From NCBI GenBank assembly GCA_026003175.1, contig BPGT01000001.1, forward strand, positions 1,030,839-1,094,838: a DNA stretch of 64,000 nucleotides. Direction: 5' to 3'. Of the stretch, positions 36,852-47,418 are shown in pieces; positions within the stretch are counted from its first letter, which is position 1; each line of letters begins with the position of its first letter. The notes beneath the pieces are model-generated. The model made no database searches. It was not told the origin of the DNA and was given only the letters and a program-made list of their open reading frames with translations. Origin of the DNA: Armatimonadota bacterium (GTDB lineage Bacteria > Armatimonadota > HRBIN16). The position numbers and the translations under genes are program-made.

Positions 36852-36943
36852 CTGGAAGTCGCGGGCAACTATTGCTCCCCTTCGGGGTTGGTAACCTGCG
36901 CCAGCAGGTTTCGTCCGTGGGTTGCCCGCGATTTCAATTCCAG
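36852..36943. ncRNA. Branched inverted-repeat structure between convergent genes
   Basis: An outer stem CTGGAA/TTCCAG and an 11-bp stem (36859-36869 with 36921-36931) enclose two further hairpins: CCCC-TTC-GGGG at 36878-36888, and AACCTGC/GCAGGTT at 36893-36910. The fold is symmetrical on both strands. It may be a two-way terminator, a repeat unit or a structured RNA. Confidence 0.45.
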
Positions 36944-36984
36944 GGGCGATACGGCATAGAAAGAGACAGCCCTAACAGGCTTTG

Positions 36985-37734
36985 CTACTCCTCATCATAC
37001 CCCTTCAACGGACGATACCAGATGTTGCGGTAGCGCACCAGGTCGCCGTGGTCCTGCAGGCGTAGCGGTCCCACCGGTGGATGGGGTGTATACGAGGGCA
37101 GGATGCGATGCTGTGTGGCTCCCATCAGCTCGGTGGCATGATGCACTACCACGCCGTTGTGCAAGACGGTCACTATCGCCGGACGTACCAGCTTTTCGCC
37201 TTCAAAGCGTGGGGCGAGCCAGATGATGTCGTAGGTCTGCCACTCGCCGGGCTTGCGACAGGCGTTCACCAGCGGCGGATACTGCCCATAGATGGCGGCG
37301 GTGGTGCCGTCCGGGTAGGTGATGTTGTCGTAGCAGTCCAGCACCTGAATCTCGTAACGCCCCATCAGGAACACGCCACTGTTGCCGCGTCCTTGCCCCT
37401 CGCCTTTCACCACCGCGGGCGCAGCCCACTCCAGATGCAGCTGGCAGTCGCCAAAGTGTTCTCTAGTTTGAATATCCCCCGTGCCGGGCACGACCTCCAT
37501 GTAGCCGTTCTCCACTTTCCAGCGCGCTTCGCCGCCGTTCACAGATTCCCACCCGGCGAGGCTTGTGCCGTCGAACAGGATGACGGCGTCTGAAGGGGGG
37601 TCACCGGGCTTTTCCTGCGTGCTGCAGGTGCCGGGCGTGACCACGCGCGGCTGCGGGCGGTTGCCATCGTGCACGCGCCATGGCGTACCGGGCAGGAAAG
37701 GAGTGTCGTCATAGCCAATTTTCGCTTGTGCCAT
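36985..37734 (-). CDS. DUF1080 (3-keto-disaccharide hydrolase-like) protein
   Basis: A 249-residue protein with the DUF1080 signature: [22 protein letters not shown], then [10 protein letters not shown] and [18 protein letters not shown]. The fold is a concanavalin-like beta sandwich. Family members act on 3-keto-glycosides or bind sugars. No signal peptide is seen with the start at ATG 37734 (GGGGAGG seven bases upstream); a longer frame to 37815 has no ribosome site. Confidence 0.9.
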   Translation of the reverse strand: MAQAKIGYDDTPFLPGTPWRVHDGNRPQPRVVTPGTCSTQEKPGDPPSDAVILFDGTSLAGWESVNGGEARWKVENGYMEVVPGTGDIQTREHFGDCQLHLEWAAPAVVKGEGQGRGNSGVFLMGRYEIQVLDCYDNITYPDGTTAAIYGQYPPLVNACRKPGEWQTYDIIWLAPRFEGEKLVRPAIVTVLHNGVVVHHATELMGATQHRILPSYTPHPPVGPLRLQDHGDLVRYRNIWYRPLKGYDEE

Positions 37735-37953
37735 AGCATTGCCTCCCCGTTCTGGTGTATAGTAAATACGAGGTAAGGCAAGGTGTATCCTGCAGATGCC
37801 AAGCAGAAAGGTCATTTAATATTTTTGTTAATAAACGCTACCGCCTTGATTTACGTCACTTTGCAGACAAAGAGAAGAAACTTTTTCGCCTTTGCTGCGT
37901 CTATAGAAACAGCAGGGCGCAGCAGAGAGCACTTCACGACGAGGTGAACTGCG

Positions 37954-38988
37954 ATGCTGGCACCGCCAACAACCACCTTAGACCGCCTGCGCCGCTATCT
38001 TCGGCAAAATCACTCTCGCCTGCGCTCGGCACCGACGCAGGCAGAGCAGATAGAACTGCTTGCCCAGGCACAACAGTCACCCGTGGAGGACTCCGTGGCA
38101 AGCCTCAAGGTGGTTGAGCACGCCACGATGCAGGCAGTGCCTGTACGCCCTGCTTCGCAACCGAACGCCCTGCGCCACTTTCTGGACGGCATCCAGCGCC
38201 AGCGCATCCTGTACTACGAAGGCGTGGTGCCAGTCTTCTACGCCTACCTGTCGGCAGTGGTGCGTTCACGGCTGGACAGGCGAATGTGCTGTCTGCAAGA
38301 CGGCTCTCCTCTGCAACAGCAGGATGCCCTGTACGCTCCTCTGCGCTACGTGGATGTGGAGGGTCTGCGCCAGCATGGTATCCCTCTGCGCGACACCGAA
38401 CCCGGCGAACCTCTGCCCTCGCATCCTGCGCTGATTCAGCAGGCAGCGAACCGCATCTCCAACGATCGCGAGATAATGGAACGTGAGCTGGCGCAGCAGT
38501 GGTTGCACTGGCTCCGTCAGCAGGGTTCGGAGGACTGGCTGGTGGTGGATGGAGGTATCGCAGAACTCGCCAGCACGATGCCCGAAGCACATCTTATCGG
38601 GCTAGCGAAGAGCAGCACGAGCGTGGAACGCGCCCTGACGCCCGAACAGATGCAGGTGGTATACGGTTTACGCAAGGGGGAGCGCAGCAGTGTGTTTGCC
38701 ATCACCCGTGCGGGGCAACCGGCGATTTATTCGTGGTTTGTGCGTCTGCACGACCCGGCGAAGGGAAGTCTGCTCTACGGGCTGCTGCGTGTGGAGATGC
38801 CCGCTGCACCCAGTTTACTGACGCAGGTGGATGCCCTATCCGCATGGCTGATGGAAGACCGCGTACCCCTGAGCGTGCCCGACCCTCGCTACGACCGTCT
38901 GCTGTATCCCATGCGCGATTGCGAACAGTATCTGCGTGCACTGGCACCCAGTGTGGCGCAGCTGGAGACGCTAGCACAGCTGGTGTAG
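37954..38988 (+). CDS. nurA: NurA-like nuclease
   Basis: A 344-residue protein. HFLDGIQRQRI (D78) and WLVVDGGIAE (D199) match the two acidic motifs of the NurA fold. They are followed by IGLAKSS, GLRKGERSSVFAI, YSWFVRLHDP and a C-terminal LYPM segment, in the order seen in NurA proteins. NurA resects DNA ends together with the HerA translocase; a HerA-like gene lies 0.9 kb downstream on the same strand. ATG 37954 follows GAGGTG. An AT-rich stretch (37815-37850) lies upstream. Confidence 0.75.
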   Translation: MLAPPTTTLDRLRRYLRQNHSRLRSAPTQAEQIELLAQAQQSPVEDSVASLKVVEHATMQAVPVRPASQPNALRHFLDGIQRQRILYYEGVVPVFYAYLSAVVRSRLDRRMCCLQDGSPLQQQDALYAPLRYVDVEGLRQHGIPLRDTEPGEPLPSHPALIQQAANRISNDREIMERELAQQWLHWLRQQGSEDWLVVDGGIAELASTMPEAHLIGLAKSSTSVERALTPEQMQVVYGLRKGERSSVFAITRAGQPAIYSWFVRLHDPAKGSLLYGLLRVEMPAAPSLLTQVDALSAWLMEDRVPLSVPDPRYDRLLYPMRDCEQYLRALAPSVAQLETLAQLV

Positions 38989-39043
38989 CTGGCATATCTC
39001 CATCTTCCGAATGACAGACAAAAGGATGGGATTGTAGCAGTGA

Positions 39044-39734
39044 CTATACCTCGGTATCCTCTACCCCCAGTTCGCGTAAGCGTGCAGCTAACCGCTCCGC
39101 GCGTTGCCGTTCCCGTTCTGCCATACGCAATGCTTCCTCGCGCTGTGCTTCTATCTCCTCCGGCGAGAGGAACCGCTGACCGTCGGGACGTGTGAGGATA
39201 AGCTGCCCGTCTTCGTCCAGTTCGAAACGGATGCCCAGACGCGGGCTTACCCATCCCTGCAACTGCTCAATCGGTTGCAGGCGTCCCTCGCGGCGTACCC
39301 AGCCGTCCAGTGCGCCCCGGTCAGGGTCGTACAGGTAATACTCCTCTACACCGTACTTGTCGTAGAAAGCCAGTTTCTCCATCATCTCGTGGAAGCGGTT
39401 GCTCGGTGACATAATCTCCAACACCACATGCAGGGGGGTGTTCTCCTCGCGCCACTGGCGGTAGGCACTGCGGTCTCCCTTTGGTCTGCCGAAAACCACC
39501 AGCACGTCGGGCGCGATGCGGATTTCGGGATGACCGCGTTCGGGGGTACCACAATAGGTCTGCCCCCACAAACACGTTCGGATTATCTCGGAACATACCC
39601 GCCAGTCCCGTGTAGATGGTCACAATCCAGCGCAACTGTTTCGTGTTGTCCGCCGTGGTCTTGCCGTCGCTCCCGGGGTATAGCTCTTCCTCTTCGCGCA
39701 GTTCCTTCTCCATCTCTGGTAAAAGGACAACCAT
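39044..39734 (-). CDS. Uma2-family (PD-D/ExK-fold) endonuclease-like protein (one apparent extra base)
   Basis: Two frames join into about 229 residues when one base of GGGGG at 39542-39546 is removed: LLWYP then continues as ERGHPEIRIAPDVLVVFG. Uma2 (DUF820) signatures are APDVLVVFG, VVLEIMSPSN and KLAFYDKYGVEEYYLYDP, the acidic and lysine residues of a PD-(D/E)xK fold. A coiled basic C-terminus (ERERQRAERLAARL) is usual. The biological role of the family is unclear. It lies between NurA and HerA on the other strand. ATG 39734 has GGTGAGG close upstream. Confidence 0.75.
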
Positions 39735-39882
39735 ACGCCTCACCTGCCTTTACCAGAATACGACTTCATGTTAGCATATATATACGTGCAAGGAACAGCA
39801 AGGGTATCCCGATGAGCAGGAAACCTCCAGATTACAGAGAAATTTCTACATAATGAAAATCTATCATGGGTGAGGTGCAGCG

Positions 39883-41883
39883 ATGGCAACGCCAGCAAAC
39901 GACAAACCGATAGGGCGCGTAGTCGGTACCGAGCGCAAGCCCAACACCGCTTTCACTTTCAACTTCTGGTGTACACCCGACGCACCAGTGGGTATCGGCA
40001 CGATTGTGGTGGTGCGCACGGAGACGCGCACCGTGTGGGGCGTCGTTACCGAAGGTTTCGGTTACAACGACCTGGAAACGCCTATCTACGACTACATCGG
40101 CTCGGATGGGATGGCGGAGGCAGAGATGCCTACCCTGCGTCCGGAGATGCACCTGTACGTCGCCTCGGTGCTGCGCCAGATGCCAGAGGAACCGGTGCAA
40201 CCTCCACCGATTGCTCCAGTGTATCTGGCAGACGCGCAGGACGTGCGCATGGCGTTGCGCATGGACGCCTTCATCCCGTACGCCATTCCAGCGGGAGTGT
40301 ACCGCAACGGGGAGACGCTCTCCCCCATCATGCTGGACAGCCGTTTCCTGCTCGGTCCCGACGCGGGGCATCTCAACGTCACGGGCACTTCGGGCTTAGC
40401 TGCCAAAACCAGCGCGATTATGTTCCTGTTGCAGGCTATCTTCCAGAAGCTACCCACTTCGGAGAGCGTCGCGGCGTTGCTATTCAACGTGAAGGGCGGT
40501 GACTTGCTGTTCATCGACCTGCCGCCGGAGGATGGCTTCCTCACCGAGCAGGACTGGCGCATGTACGATGTGCTTGGCGTGACGCCCAAGCCGTTTGAGA
40601 GGGTGGTGTACTATGCACCCTTCAAGCAGGATCGCGTGAACCTGAACACCCTGCGCTCGCACCCCGACCTGCGCCACAACGTGCTGCCCCTGCACTGGGG
40701 CTTAAAAGAGGTGCTGGACTATACCGAAGTGATGCTCAACCGTGACGATATCGACGTGAAGGCGGATGCTTTCCTGCAGTTCATCAAGCAGCGCGCAGTA
40801 GACCCGGGCAAGTTCGAGTTCGACAAGGAGGAGCAACAGGCAGGTGCTCCCGCCATGATGCCCGTGACGAACTTCGCCGAGCTGAGCGCATGGCTGGACA
40901 CGGTGTTGCGTATCGCTGAGAAACGCGGGCGCGAGGCATGGCGTTCGCATGCCTACCCTACCATCCGCAAGGTGTATAACCGCCTGAGCAACCTCACCAC
41001 ACGCTACCGGGGACTGATTGGCGAAAGCGGCTTCATCTCCGACCTGCCGGAACACTTCGAAGACCGCACCGTGTACGTGATTGACGTCTCGCAGCTGGAG
41101 CAGGAAGAGCAGGACCTGATTATCACGCGCGTCATCGCCGAACTGCGCAAGCGCATGGAGAGCCATCGGCTGGGGGTAGACCATCTGATTGTGGTGGTGG
41201 ACGAGCTGAACAAATACGCCCCCTCCTTCGGCAAGGAGACGTACATGCTGCGCACTCTGCTGGACATCACCGAGCGCGGGCGGTATTTAGGGCTGGTGCT
41301 TTTTGGTGCGCAGCAGTTCCGCTCGCAGGTGGAGCGGCGTGTGGCGGGCAACTGCGCTACCAGCCTGTACGGGCGCATCGAGATGGAAGAGCTGGCACAG
41401 CCGGGCTACAGCGTGTTCGGGCAGGCGGTGAAGGAGAAGCTGGCGGCATGCGAGCCGGGCGAGGTGCTGGTGCGCCATCCGCACTTCACCCAACCCATAT
41501 TCGTACGCTTCCCGCGTCCCTGCTTCCTGCGCGGCTCGGAGGGAATCCGCCGTTATCCCCCGCAGGAGAAGCCGTTCGACGTGGCGGTGTGGGAAATTCT
41601 GCGCGAGCTGGACCCCACGCTGGAGTACCTGCAGGTGAAAGCGGTGATAGACGATGTTGCCGCGCAAAGTAACGGCATCGATGAAGACCGCGTGAGCGAA
41701 GCCATGCACCGCGTGCTGTTAGAGCGACCGGAGCCATCGCGCGTGTTAGAGCGGTTTCGGGCGCACCTGCCGAAGAAGGTGGCGTCCTCCGTGTTCGGCT
41801 CGCCCACGGGGTTGACCGGTCCTGCCTTTAACCCCGCCAACGGTGAGGACTTCGACCCTGACGATCCCTTTGCGGGGTTGTAG
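39883..41883 (+). CDS. herA: HerA-like DNA translocase ATPase
   Basis: A 666-residue protein. An N-terminal HAS-barrel-like region (VVGTERKPNTAFTFNFWC; about 10-75) is followed by a HerA/FtsK ATPase core. The Walker A is atypical: GTSGLAAKTS (168-177), the form seen in one bacterial HerA branch. Walker B is LIVVVDELNKYAP (D440, E441), and GAQQFRSQVERRVAGNC is a likely sensor/arginine region. With NurA it would form a ring that pumps DNA to the nuclease during end resection. Some HerA-nuclease pairs also act in phage defence, so that role is possible but not shown. Confidence 0.85.
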   Translation: MATPANDKPIGRVVGTERKPNTAFTFNFWCTPDAPVGIGTIVVVRTETRTVWGVVTEGFGYNDLETPIYDYIGSDGMAEAEMPTLRPEMHLYVASVLRQMPEEPVQPPPIAPVYLADAQDVRMALRMDAFIPYAIPAGVYRNGETLSPIMLDSRFLLGPDAGHLNVTGTSGLAAKTSAIMFLLQAIFQKLPTSESVAALLFNVKGGDLLFIDLPPEDGFLTEQDWRMYDVLGVTPKPFERVVYYAPFKQDRVNLNTLRSHPDLRHNVLPLHWGLKEVLDYTEVMLNRDDIDVKADAFLQFIKQRAVDPGKFEFDKEEQQAGAPAMMPVTNFAELSAWLDTVLRIAEKRGREAWRSHAYPTIRKVYNRLSNLTTRYRGLIGESGFISDLPEHFEDRTVYVIDVSQLEQEEQDLIITRVIAELRKRMESHRLGVDHLIVVVDELNKYAPSFGKETYMLRTLLDITERGRYLGLVLFGAQQFRSQVERRVAGNCATSLYGRIEMEELAQPGYSVFGQAVKEKLAACEPGEVLVRHPHFTQPIFVRFPRPCFLRGSEGIRRYPPQEKPFDVAVWEILRELDPTLEYLQVKAVIDDVAAQSNGIDEDRVSEAMHRVLLERPEPSRVLERFRAHLPKKVASSVFGSPTGLTGPAFNPANGEDFDPDDPFAGL

Positions 41884-42206
41884 GTTATGGAGGTACTTTC
41901 TCGGTCACCGCGTGCAGGGCGAGGTTCCTGCTATGCCGTTGGTGTCGTCGCTTTGTCTACCTAAGCCCCTCGCCCCCTTCCCTGCACGGGAAGGGGAACC
42001 ACAATCGCCCCTCTGCTCGTAGGAGAGGGGAAGGGGGTGAGGTTGGTCTGGCGCGGGCTAAAGCCTGCGGCCACAGTGGTTGCCTGAATGTTGGCAGGAA
42101 GGTTGCGTCTGTCTGTCGTTCCTCGCTCCGCTCAGAATGGCAGGGAACCGTGAGCCGATCCTTTTTCTGTTCTTTCTGTGATATAATCGCAAAGAAGGAG
42201 AGAAAA
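41884..42206. other. Intergenic region between HerA and Ppx genes
   Basis: No gene. It contains repeat copy 2 (41911-42054), then a TATAAT at 42182-42187 that could be the -10 of the phosphatase gene. Its -35 is poorly conserved. Confidence 0.55.
41911..42054 (-). repeat. Dispersed intergenic repeat, copy 2
   Basis: The reverse complement matches 3751-3886 in the same block order. It contains two palindromic hairpins (CCTTCCCTGCACGGGAAGG and a CCCCTCT..AGAGGGG pair). Confidence 0.75.
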
Positions 42207-43124
42207 ATGCCCATCATTGCCGCCATCGATATCGGTACGAATTCCATCCTGCTGACGATTGCGGAGGTGCAGCAGGGAGAGATACGCTCCCTCTGCGAGC
42301 ACAGCCGCATCACGCGGCTGGGGGAAAGCTTGAACGCCACCGGCAGATTGAGCGAAGAGCCGATGCAACGCTCGCTCCATGCCCTGCGCGAGCTATTAGA
42401 AGAAGCCCGTCGGCATCAAGTGGATACGATCATCGCTGTGGGCACGGAGGTGTTGCGCAAAGCGCAAAACGCTTCCCGGTTCCTGCAAGCGTGCGAGCAG
42501 ATGGGGTTATCCGTAGAGGTTATCTCCGGCGAGCGGGAAGCGTACCTCAGCTACCTCAGCGTGGCGAAGGACCCCTTATTTCAGTCGGAGTGCCTGACCA
42601 TGCTGGACGTGGGTGGGGGGAGCACGGAGGTGAGCCGTGGTTGCGCGGGGGTGTTGCAAGCCAGTCACAGCTATCCTATCGGTGCAGTTTGTCTGACAGA
42701 GGCGCATCTGCGCTCTGACCCGCCGACCGCTGAGCAGATTCGCGCCTTGCAGGATACGGTAGCGCAACATCTTCACAACGAGAGCCGCCTTGCGGAGGGC
42801 GAGTATCTCATCGGCGTTGGAGGAACGTTTGTGAACCTCGCCTCGCTGCACGCGGGCTACGCAGAGTACCGTCCCGAACGAGTGCATGGAGCCACGCTCA
42901 CGCTGGCGCAGATGCAGTCGCTCGCGGACAGGCTATGTGCTCTGCCTCTCGCACAACGCCGACAGCTGCCTGGCATCGAGCCGGACCGCGCCCCGGTGCT
43001 ACATGCAGGGGCACTTATTGCTCTGACCGCCATGCAATGCCTGCATGCTCAAACGTTATCGGTCAGCATGAGGGGGCTTCGCTGGGGGATCGTTTATGAG
43101 TTCGCCGATGCGCATCGCCATTGA
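42207..43124 (+). CDS. Ppx/GppA-family exopolyphosphatase
   Basis: A 305-residue protein of the ASKHA fold with phosphate-binding loops AAIDIGTNSILL and LDVGGGSTEVS and the adenosine-like IGVGGTFVNLA segment. At about 300 residues it is the short form, without the C-terminal HD-like domains. It hydrolyses polyphosphate or pppGpp. ATG 42207 has AAGGAGAG; the upstream extension overlaps the promoter. The last codons overlap the glycosyltransferase start, so the two are coupled. Confidence 0.9.
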   Translation: MPIIAAIDIGTNSILLTIAEVQQGEIRSLCEHSRITRLGESLNATGRLSEEPMQRSLHALRELLEEARRHQVDTIIAVGTEVLRKAQNASRFLQACEQMGLSVEVISGEREAYLSYLSVAKDPLFQSECLTMLDVGGGSTEVSRGCAGVLQASHSYPIGAVCLTEAHLRSDPPTAEQIRALQDTVAQHLHNESRLAEGEYLIGVGGTFVNLASLHAGYAEYRPERVHGATLTLAQMQSLADRLCALPLAQRRQLPGIEPDRAPVLHAGALIALTAMQCLHAQTLSVSMRGLRWGIVYEFADAHRH

Positions 43125-44235
43125 CGCTCGCTGTCTCACCGGAGCATACACCGGCGACCGCACCTACTGGCTAGGGCTGATACGTGGGCTGTGTGCGCTG
43201 GAGCACAGGCACGACATCCTGCTGTATGCACATGTGCCCATCACCGACCCGCTGTTACCTGCGGACAATCGTCTGAAGCAACGGGTTGTCCCTGCCCGCA
43301 ACTTGCGCTGGTGGAGCTGGAAGCTGTTTCCCGACGCCGCGAACGCCGACAACGTGGACGTGGCACATGTGCAGTATACCATACCCGCTCGCCTGCGGAT
43401 GCCGGTGGTAACCACCGTGCACGACATCTCATTTCGCCTGATGCCCCATTGTTTTCCGTTGAAGCACCGCCTGCTGTTGAACCTCACCGTGCCGTTATCT
43501 ATGCGTCGTGCTGTGCGGGTAATAACCGTCTCTGAGAGCAGTCGTCAGGATATCCTACGTGTGTACCGTTTGCCAGAGCAGAAGGTGGTGGCGATACCCA
43601 ACGCAGCGGATGAGCGGATGCGACCGGTGGAGCGGGAGGCTGCGGAGCGAACCCTGTATCAGCATTATGGTCTGGAAACGCCCTTCGTGTTGATGGTAGG
43701 GGTGTTGCAACCGCGCAAGAACCTCCCGCTGGCGGTGCAGGCGTTCGCGCAGGTGGTACTGTCGGGCAATCTGCCTCATCGCCTGGTGATTGTAGGCAAA
43801 GCGGGGTGGGGAATGGACGAACTGCAGAAGGCGATTGCTCGATGGCAGGTACAGGAGAGGACGACCCTTACTGGCTATGTGCCCGACGAGCACCTGCCCT
43901 GCTTTTATTCGGTTGCCGATGCGCTGATGTATCCCAGCCTGTATGAGGGTTTCGGCTTGCCTCCGTTAGAGGCGATGCAGTGTGGGTGCCCCGTGCTGGC
44001 GAGCGACATCCCGGTGATGCGTGAGGTGGTAGGTGAGGCTGGGATGTTGCTCTCTCCGCATGACCCTGTGGTGTGGGCGCAGGCGCTGCACACCGTGCTG
44101 ACCAACGAATGGGTGCGCCAGCAGATGCGTCAGCGTGGCTTCCAGCAAGCCGCCCGCTTCTCGTGGAAGGAATCAGCAAGGCGGACGCTGGAGGTGTACG
44201 AGGCGCTGAGTACGTGCACAGAGACTACCTCGTGA
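43096..44235 (+). CDS. GT4-family glycosyltransferase
   Basis: A 379-residue GT-B protein. The N-terminal domain has [20 protein letters not shown], and the C-terminal donor-binding domain has [17 protein letters not shown] and the E-x7-E motif in [18 protein letters not shown]. It probably adds a sugar to a surface polysaccharide or lipid carrier. ATG 43096 follows GGGGGAT; ATG 43108 is the alternative start. It overlaps the Ppx gene by 29 bases, and the end of mnmG by 11 bases, convergently. Confidence 0.9.
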   Translation: MSSPMRIAIDARCLTGAYTGDRTYWLGLIRGLCALEHRHDILLYAHVPITDPLLPADNRLKQRVVPARNLRWWSWKLFPDAANADNVDVAHVQYTIPARLRMPVVTTVHDISFRLMPHCFPLKHRLLLNLTVPLSMRRAVRVITVSESSRQDILRVYRLPEQKVVAIPNAADERMRPVEREAAERTLYQHYGLETPFVLMVGVLQPRKNLPLAVQAFAQVVLSGNLPHRLVIVGKAGWGMDELQKAIARWQVQERTTLTGYVPDEHLPCFYSVADALMYPSLYEGFGLPPLEAMQCGCPVLASDIPVMREVVGEAGMLLSPHDPVVWAQALHTVLTNEWVRQQMRQRGFQQAARFSWKESARRTLEVYEALSTCTETTS

Positions 44236-46099
44236 GTGAAACAGCTTGCCTCCCCTTCAGGTAAATCAGCAGCGCGGCGATGTCGGAGGGGCGTACGCCG
44301 GGGATGCGCGAGGCTTGCCCGATACTGCGCGGGCGCACTCGCGAGAGCTTCTCTCGCCCCTCATGTGAGAGTCCGCGTATTGCGCTGTAGTCTGTATCTT
44401 CGGGAATGAGCAGCCCTTCCAGACGCTGGTGCTCCACCACCTGCTGTTGCTGGCGGCGCAGGAAGCCCTCGTACTTCGCCGCGAGCTCTATCTGTTCCGC
44501 CACATCCCTCGAGGCTGGCTTATCATAGGGTACTAGCTGCAGCAACGTCTCGTATGTTACCTCCGGGCGGCGCAGCAGCTCGTACAGGCTGGTGGGACCG
44601 TCTATCGGCGCCAGACCGTGTTCTCGCAATAGCGGATTGTGCCTGCCGGTGAGCACTGTCTCCTGCAGGCGAGAGGTTTCGCGCTCTATTGCCTCACGTT
44701 TGGCGGTGAAGCGTGCCCAGCGTTGGTCATCTACCAGCCCCACACGCCTGCCGATAGGCGTCAGGCGCAGGTCGGCGTTGTCGTGACGCAGGGCGAGGCG
44801 AAACTCCGCCCGCGCGGTGAGCATCCGGTAGGGGTCCTGCACTCCCCTGGTGATGAGGTCATCGATCAGCACGCCGATGTAACCAGTGTGTCGTTCCAGC
44901 ACCATCGGCTCACGTCCCTGCACGTATAGCGCGGCGTTGATTCCTGCCACCAGCCCCTGCGCCGCCGCCTCCTCGTAGCCCGACGTGCCGTTGATTTGCC
45001 CCGCCAGAAACAGTCCGGCCACAGTGTGTGTCATTAGCGTTGGCTTCAGTTGGTCGGGATACACCATGTCGTATTCCACCGCGTAGCCGGGACGAATCAT
45101 GACCACCTCTTCCAGTCCAGGCAGCGTACGCAGGAAAGCCAGCTGTACGTCCTCCGGCAGGCTGGTGCTCATACCCTGCACGTACAGCTCGTTGGTATCC
45201 CAGCCTTCCTGTTCCAGAAAAACAGGGTGCGAGTCTTTGTCAGGGAAGCGCACGATTTTATCCTCGATAGACGGGCAGTAGCGCGGCCCAATGCCCGTAA
45301 TCCTGCCGCCGTACAGCGCGGAGCGATGCAGGTTCTCGCGGATGATGCGGTGCGTCTCTTCGGTGGTGCGAGTTTGCCAGCAGGGAAGCAGTTCGCGCGG
45401 CGGGTTCAGCCGGTCATGCACGAACGAGAAGGGCGGCGCATCGACATCGGAAGGTACTGCCTGTACGCGCGAGAAATCCACACTCTCCTTTGCCACACGG
45501 GCGGTTGTACCCGTCTTGAACCGCCCCAGCCGAAAGCCCAGCCTGCGCAGTGACTCGGATAGCCCCACTGCGGGCGGTTCTCCGGCGCGTCCGGCGCGTA
45601 TCTGCTTTTCGCCGATGTGGATTAGCCCGTTCAGAAACGTGCCCGACGTAATGATGACCGCCTTCGCCCGCAGCTCGCGCCCATCTTTGAGGCGCACTCC
45701 CTGCACGACGCCGTTGTGCGCTACCAGCTCCGTCGCCTCGCCTTGTATCAGCTCCAAATTGGGTTGCGATTCGAGCACGGTGCGCATATAGCGTGGGTAG
45801 AGCTGTTTATCAGCGTGTGCGCGCAAGGTCTGGATAGCGGGACCTTTACCAGTGCCGACGAAGCGGATGTGCGTCAGGTTAAGGTCGGTAGCGATGCCCA
45901 TCTGCCCGCCAAGCGCGTCGATCTCGCGCACCAGATGCCCCTTGGCGGGACCTCCAATGGAGCAGTTACAGGGCATGTGCGCCACGCGAGTTACGTCCAG
46001 TGTGATGACGGCGGTGTGACAGCCCATTCGAGCCGTCGCCAGCGACGCCTCGCATCCCGCGTGTCCTGCTCCGATCACGATGACATCGAACCTGCTCAT
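44225..46099 (-). CDS. mnmG: tRNA uridine-5-carboxymethylaminomethyl modification enzyme MnmG
   Basis: A 624-residue protein of standard length. It has FAD-binding [12 protein letters not shown], then [34 protein letters not shown] and the C-terminal helical domain. With MnmE it makes cmnm5U34 in tRNA. ATG 46099 follows AGCAGGTGAT; the frame upstream is not conserved. MnmE is not in the window. Confidence 0.97.
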   Translation of the reverse strand: MSRFDVIVIGAGHAGCEASLATARMGCHTAVITLDVTRVAHMPCNCSIGGPAKGHLVREIDALGGQMGIATDLNLTHIRFVGTGKGPAIQTLRAHADKQLYPRYMRTVLESQPNLELIQGEATELVAHNGVVQGVRLKDGRELRAKAVIITSGTFLNGLIHIGEKQIRAGRAGEPPAVGLSESLRRLGFRLGRFKTGTTARVAKESVDFSRVQAVPSDVDAPPFSFVHDRLNPPRELLPCWQTRTTEETHRIIRENLHRSALYGGRITGIGPRYCPSIEDKIVRFPDKDSHPVFLEQEGWDTNELYVQGMSTSLPEDVQLAFLRTLPGLEEVVMIRPGYAVEYDMVYPDQLKPTLMTHTVAGLFLAGQINGTSGYEEAAAQGLVAGINAALYVQGREPMVLERHTGYIGVLIDDLITRGVQDPYRMLTARAEFRLALRHDNADLRLTPIGRRVGLVDDQRWARFTAKREAIERETSRLQETVLTGRHNPLLREHGLAPIDGPTSLYELLRRPEVTYETLLQLVPYDKPASRDVAEQIELAAKYEGFLRRQQQQVVEHQRLEGLLIPEDTDYSAIRGLSHEGREKLSRVRPRSIGQASRIPGVRPSDIAALLIYLKGRQAVSLTR

Positions 46100-46281
46100 A
46101 TCACCTGCTGAAAACAAAGCGTTGCAGGTGTATTGTACCTGAAAAATGTTAAGAAAGGGGCACGAACGCTGCCAGTGCGTCAATCAGCGGCGCATTTATT
46201 CGGGCTTCTTCGCCACGCGGTAAGCGGTGTGCAGTACCACCGTCTGTCGTGCTACTGAAACATCCACCTCCTCCTGTTCCC

Positions 46282-46311
46282 TTGTTGTATCTTATCCGCG
46301 TATGGTATATT
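46282..46311 (+). promoter_or_regulatory. Promoter of the PhnP-like gene
   Basis: TTGTTG, 18 bases, TATATT. The -10 ends 9 bases before ATG 46321, so the transcript would be leaderless or nearly so; no ribosome site is seen. Confidence 0.5.
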
Positions 46312-46320
46312 TCACTTGCT

Positions 46321-47094
46321 ATGAGCAGAGCTTCTGTGATGGTGCTAGGTAGTGGCACGTCGCACGGCGTGCCGATGATTGGCTGTCGATGCCCCGTGTG
46401 CACTTCCGATGATCCGCGCAACCAGCGCGCCCGTCCCTGTATGCTGCTAGAGCTGCCCGAGGGCAACGTATTGATAGACACCCCACCCGAACTGCGCTTG
46501 CAATGCATCCGCTTTGGGGTGGATCGTGTAGACGCGGTGCTGTACACCCACGCGCACGCCGATCATCTGTTCGGGCTGGACGATATTCGCCGCTTCAACG
46601 AACTGCAGGGGCGCGAAATGCCTATCTATGCGGAGCGCGAGGTGCTGGAGACCATCCGCCGCACCTTCGCCTACGTGTTCACGCCGACGCAGGCGGCAGG
46701 AGGTAAACCGCTGTTGAGCCTTTATCCGCTGGACGGGCAGGTAAACCTCTGTGGAGCAGAGATAGAGCCATTGCGCGTCTATCATGGGCAGTTGCCCATT
46801 CTGGCGTTCCGTGTGGGCGGTTTTGCCTACGTCACCGATGTCTCGTACATCCCGCCAGAAACGGAGGAACGTCTGCGTGGGCTAGAGTGGCTCTTTCTGG
46901 ACGCCGTGCGCTACGAACCGCATCCCACGCATTACTGCCTGGAGCAAGCCATTGAGGTAGCAAGGCGTCTACAACCACAGCGCACCGCATTTGTGCATCT
47001 TTCACACGACTACGACCACGAGGCGACCAACGCCTACCTGCCCGAAGGCATGGAGCTGGCGTACGATGGGATGCGTGTGAACTTTTCCCTGTAA
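46321..47094 (+). CDS. PhnP-like metallo-beta-lactamase-fold phosphodiesterase
   Basis: A 257-residue protein. The start GSGTSHGVPMIGCRCPVC is the PhnP signature, with an extra cysteine cluster for structural zinc. YTHAHADHLFG is the metal site, and later VTDVSYIP and LSHDYDHEAT supply further ligands. The PhnP family hydrolyses cyclic phosphodiesters. ATG 46321 fits the conserved start and the promoter position; a longer frame to 46249 would start upstream of transcription. Confidence 0.85.
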   Translation: MSRASVMVLGSGTSHGVPMIGCRCPVCTSDDPRNQRARPCMLLELPEGNVLIDTPPELRLQCIRFGVDRVDAVLYTHAHADHLFGLDDIRRFNELQGREMPIYAEREVLETIRRTFAYVFTPTQAAGGKPLLSLYPLDGQVNLCGAEIEPLRVYHGQLPILAFRVGGFAYVTDVSYIPPETEERLRGLEWLFLDAVRYEPHPTHYCLEQAIEVARRLQPQRTAFVHLSHDYDHEATNAYLPEGMELAYDGMRVNFSL

Positions 47095-47162
47095 AGCAGG
47101 CAATCCTGGCGTGGATGACGAACAGAATCACGGGAGTTTGCGAAGAGGGGAGGAGCACACGC

Positions 47163-47417
47163 ATGGAGTTCTTCAGCACCGTACATTTCATCAGCGGGCA
47201 TCATCTGGATGTGATTATCGAGGCGGACAGTCTCGAAGCCGCCGTACAGTGGTGGCAAGAGCAGCTCTCGCAAGAGAAGCCGGTACTGGCATGGCGAGGC
47301 TTCTCGCCCAAGCGACCGGTGGTCATCAACACCGAGAACGTCGCCTATGTAGACAGCATCGAGCGTGCCCGCCCCGAGACCGAACTGCGCCATCCAACGC
47401 CTTTCGGCACGCCGTGA
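47163..47417 (+). CDS. Small hypothetical protein
   Basis: An 84-residue soluble protein (MEFFSTVHFISGHHLDVIIE...). GGGGAGGAG lies eight bases before the ATG, which is a strong sign that it is a real gene. No domain is recognised; the pattern of short strands and a WWQEQL helix suggests a compact alpha/beta domain. It follows the PhnP-like gene by 68 bases. Confidence 0.6.
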   Translation: MEFFSTVHFISGHHLDVIIEADSLEAAVQWWQEQLSQEKPVLAWRGFSPKRPVVINTENVAYVDSIERARPETELRHPTPFGTP

Positions 47418-47418
47418 G

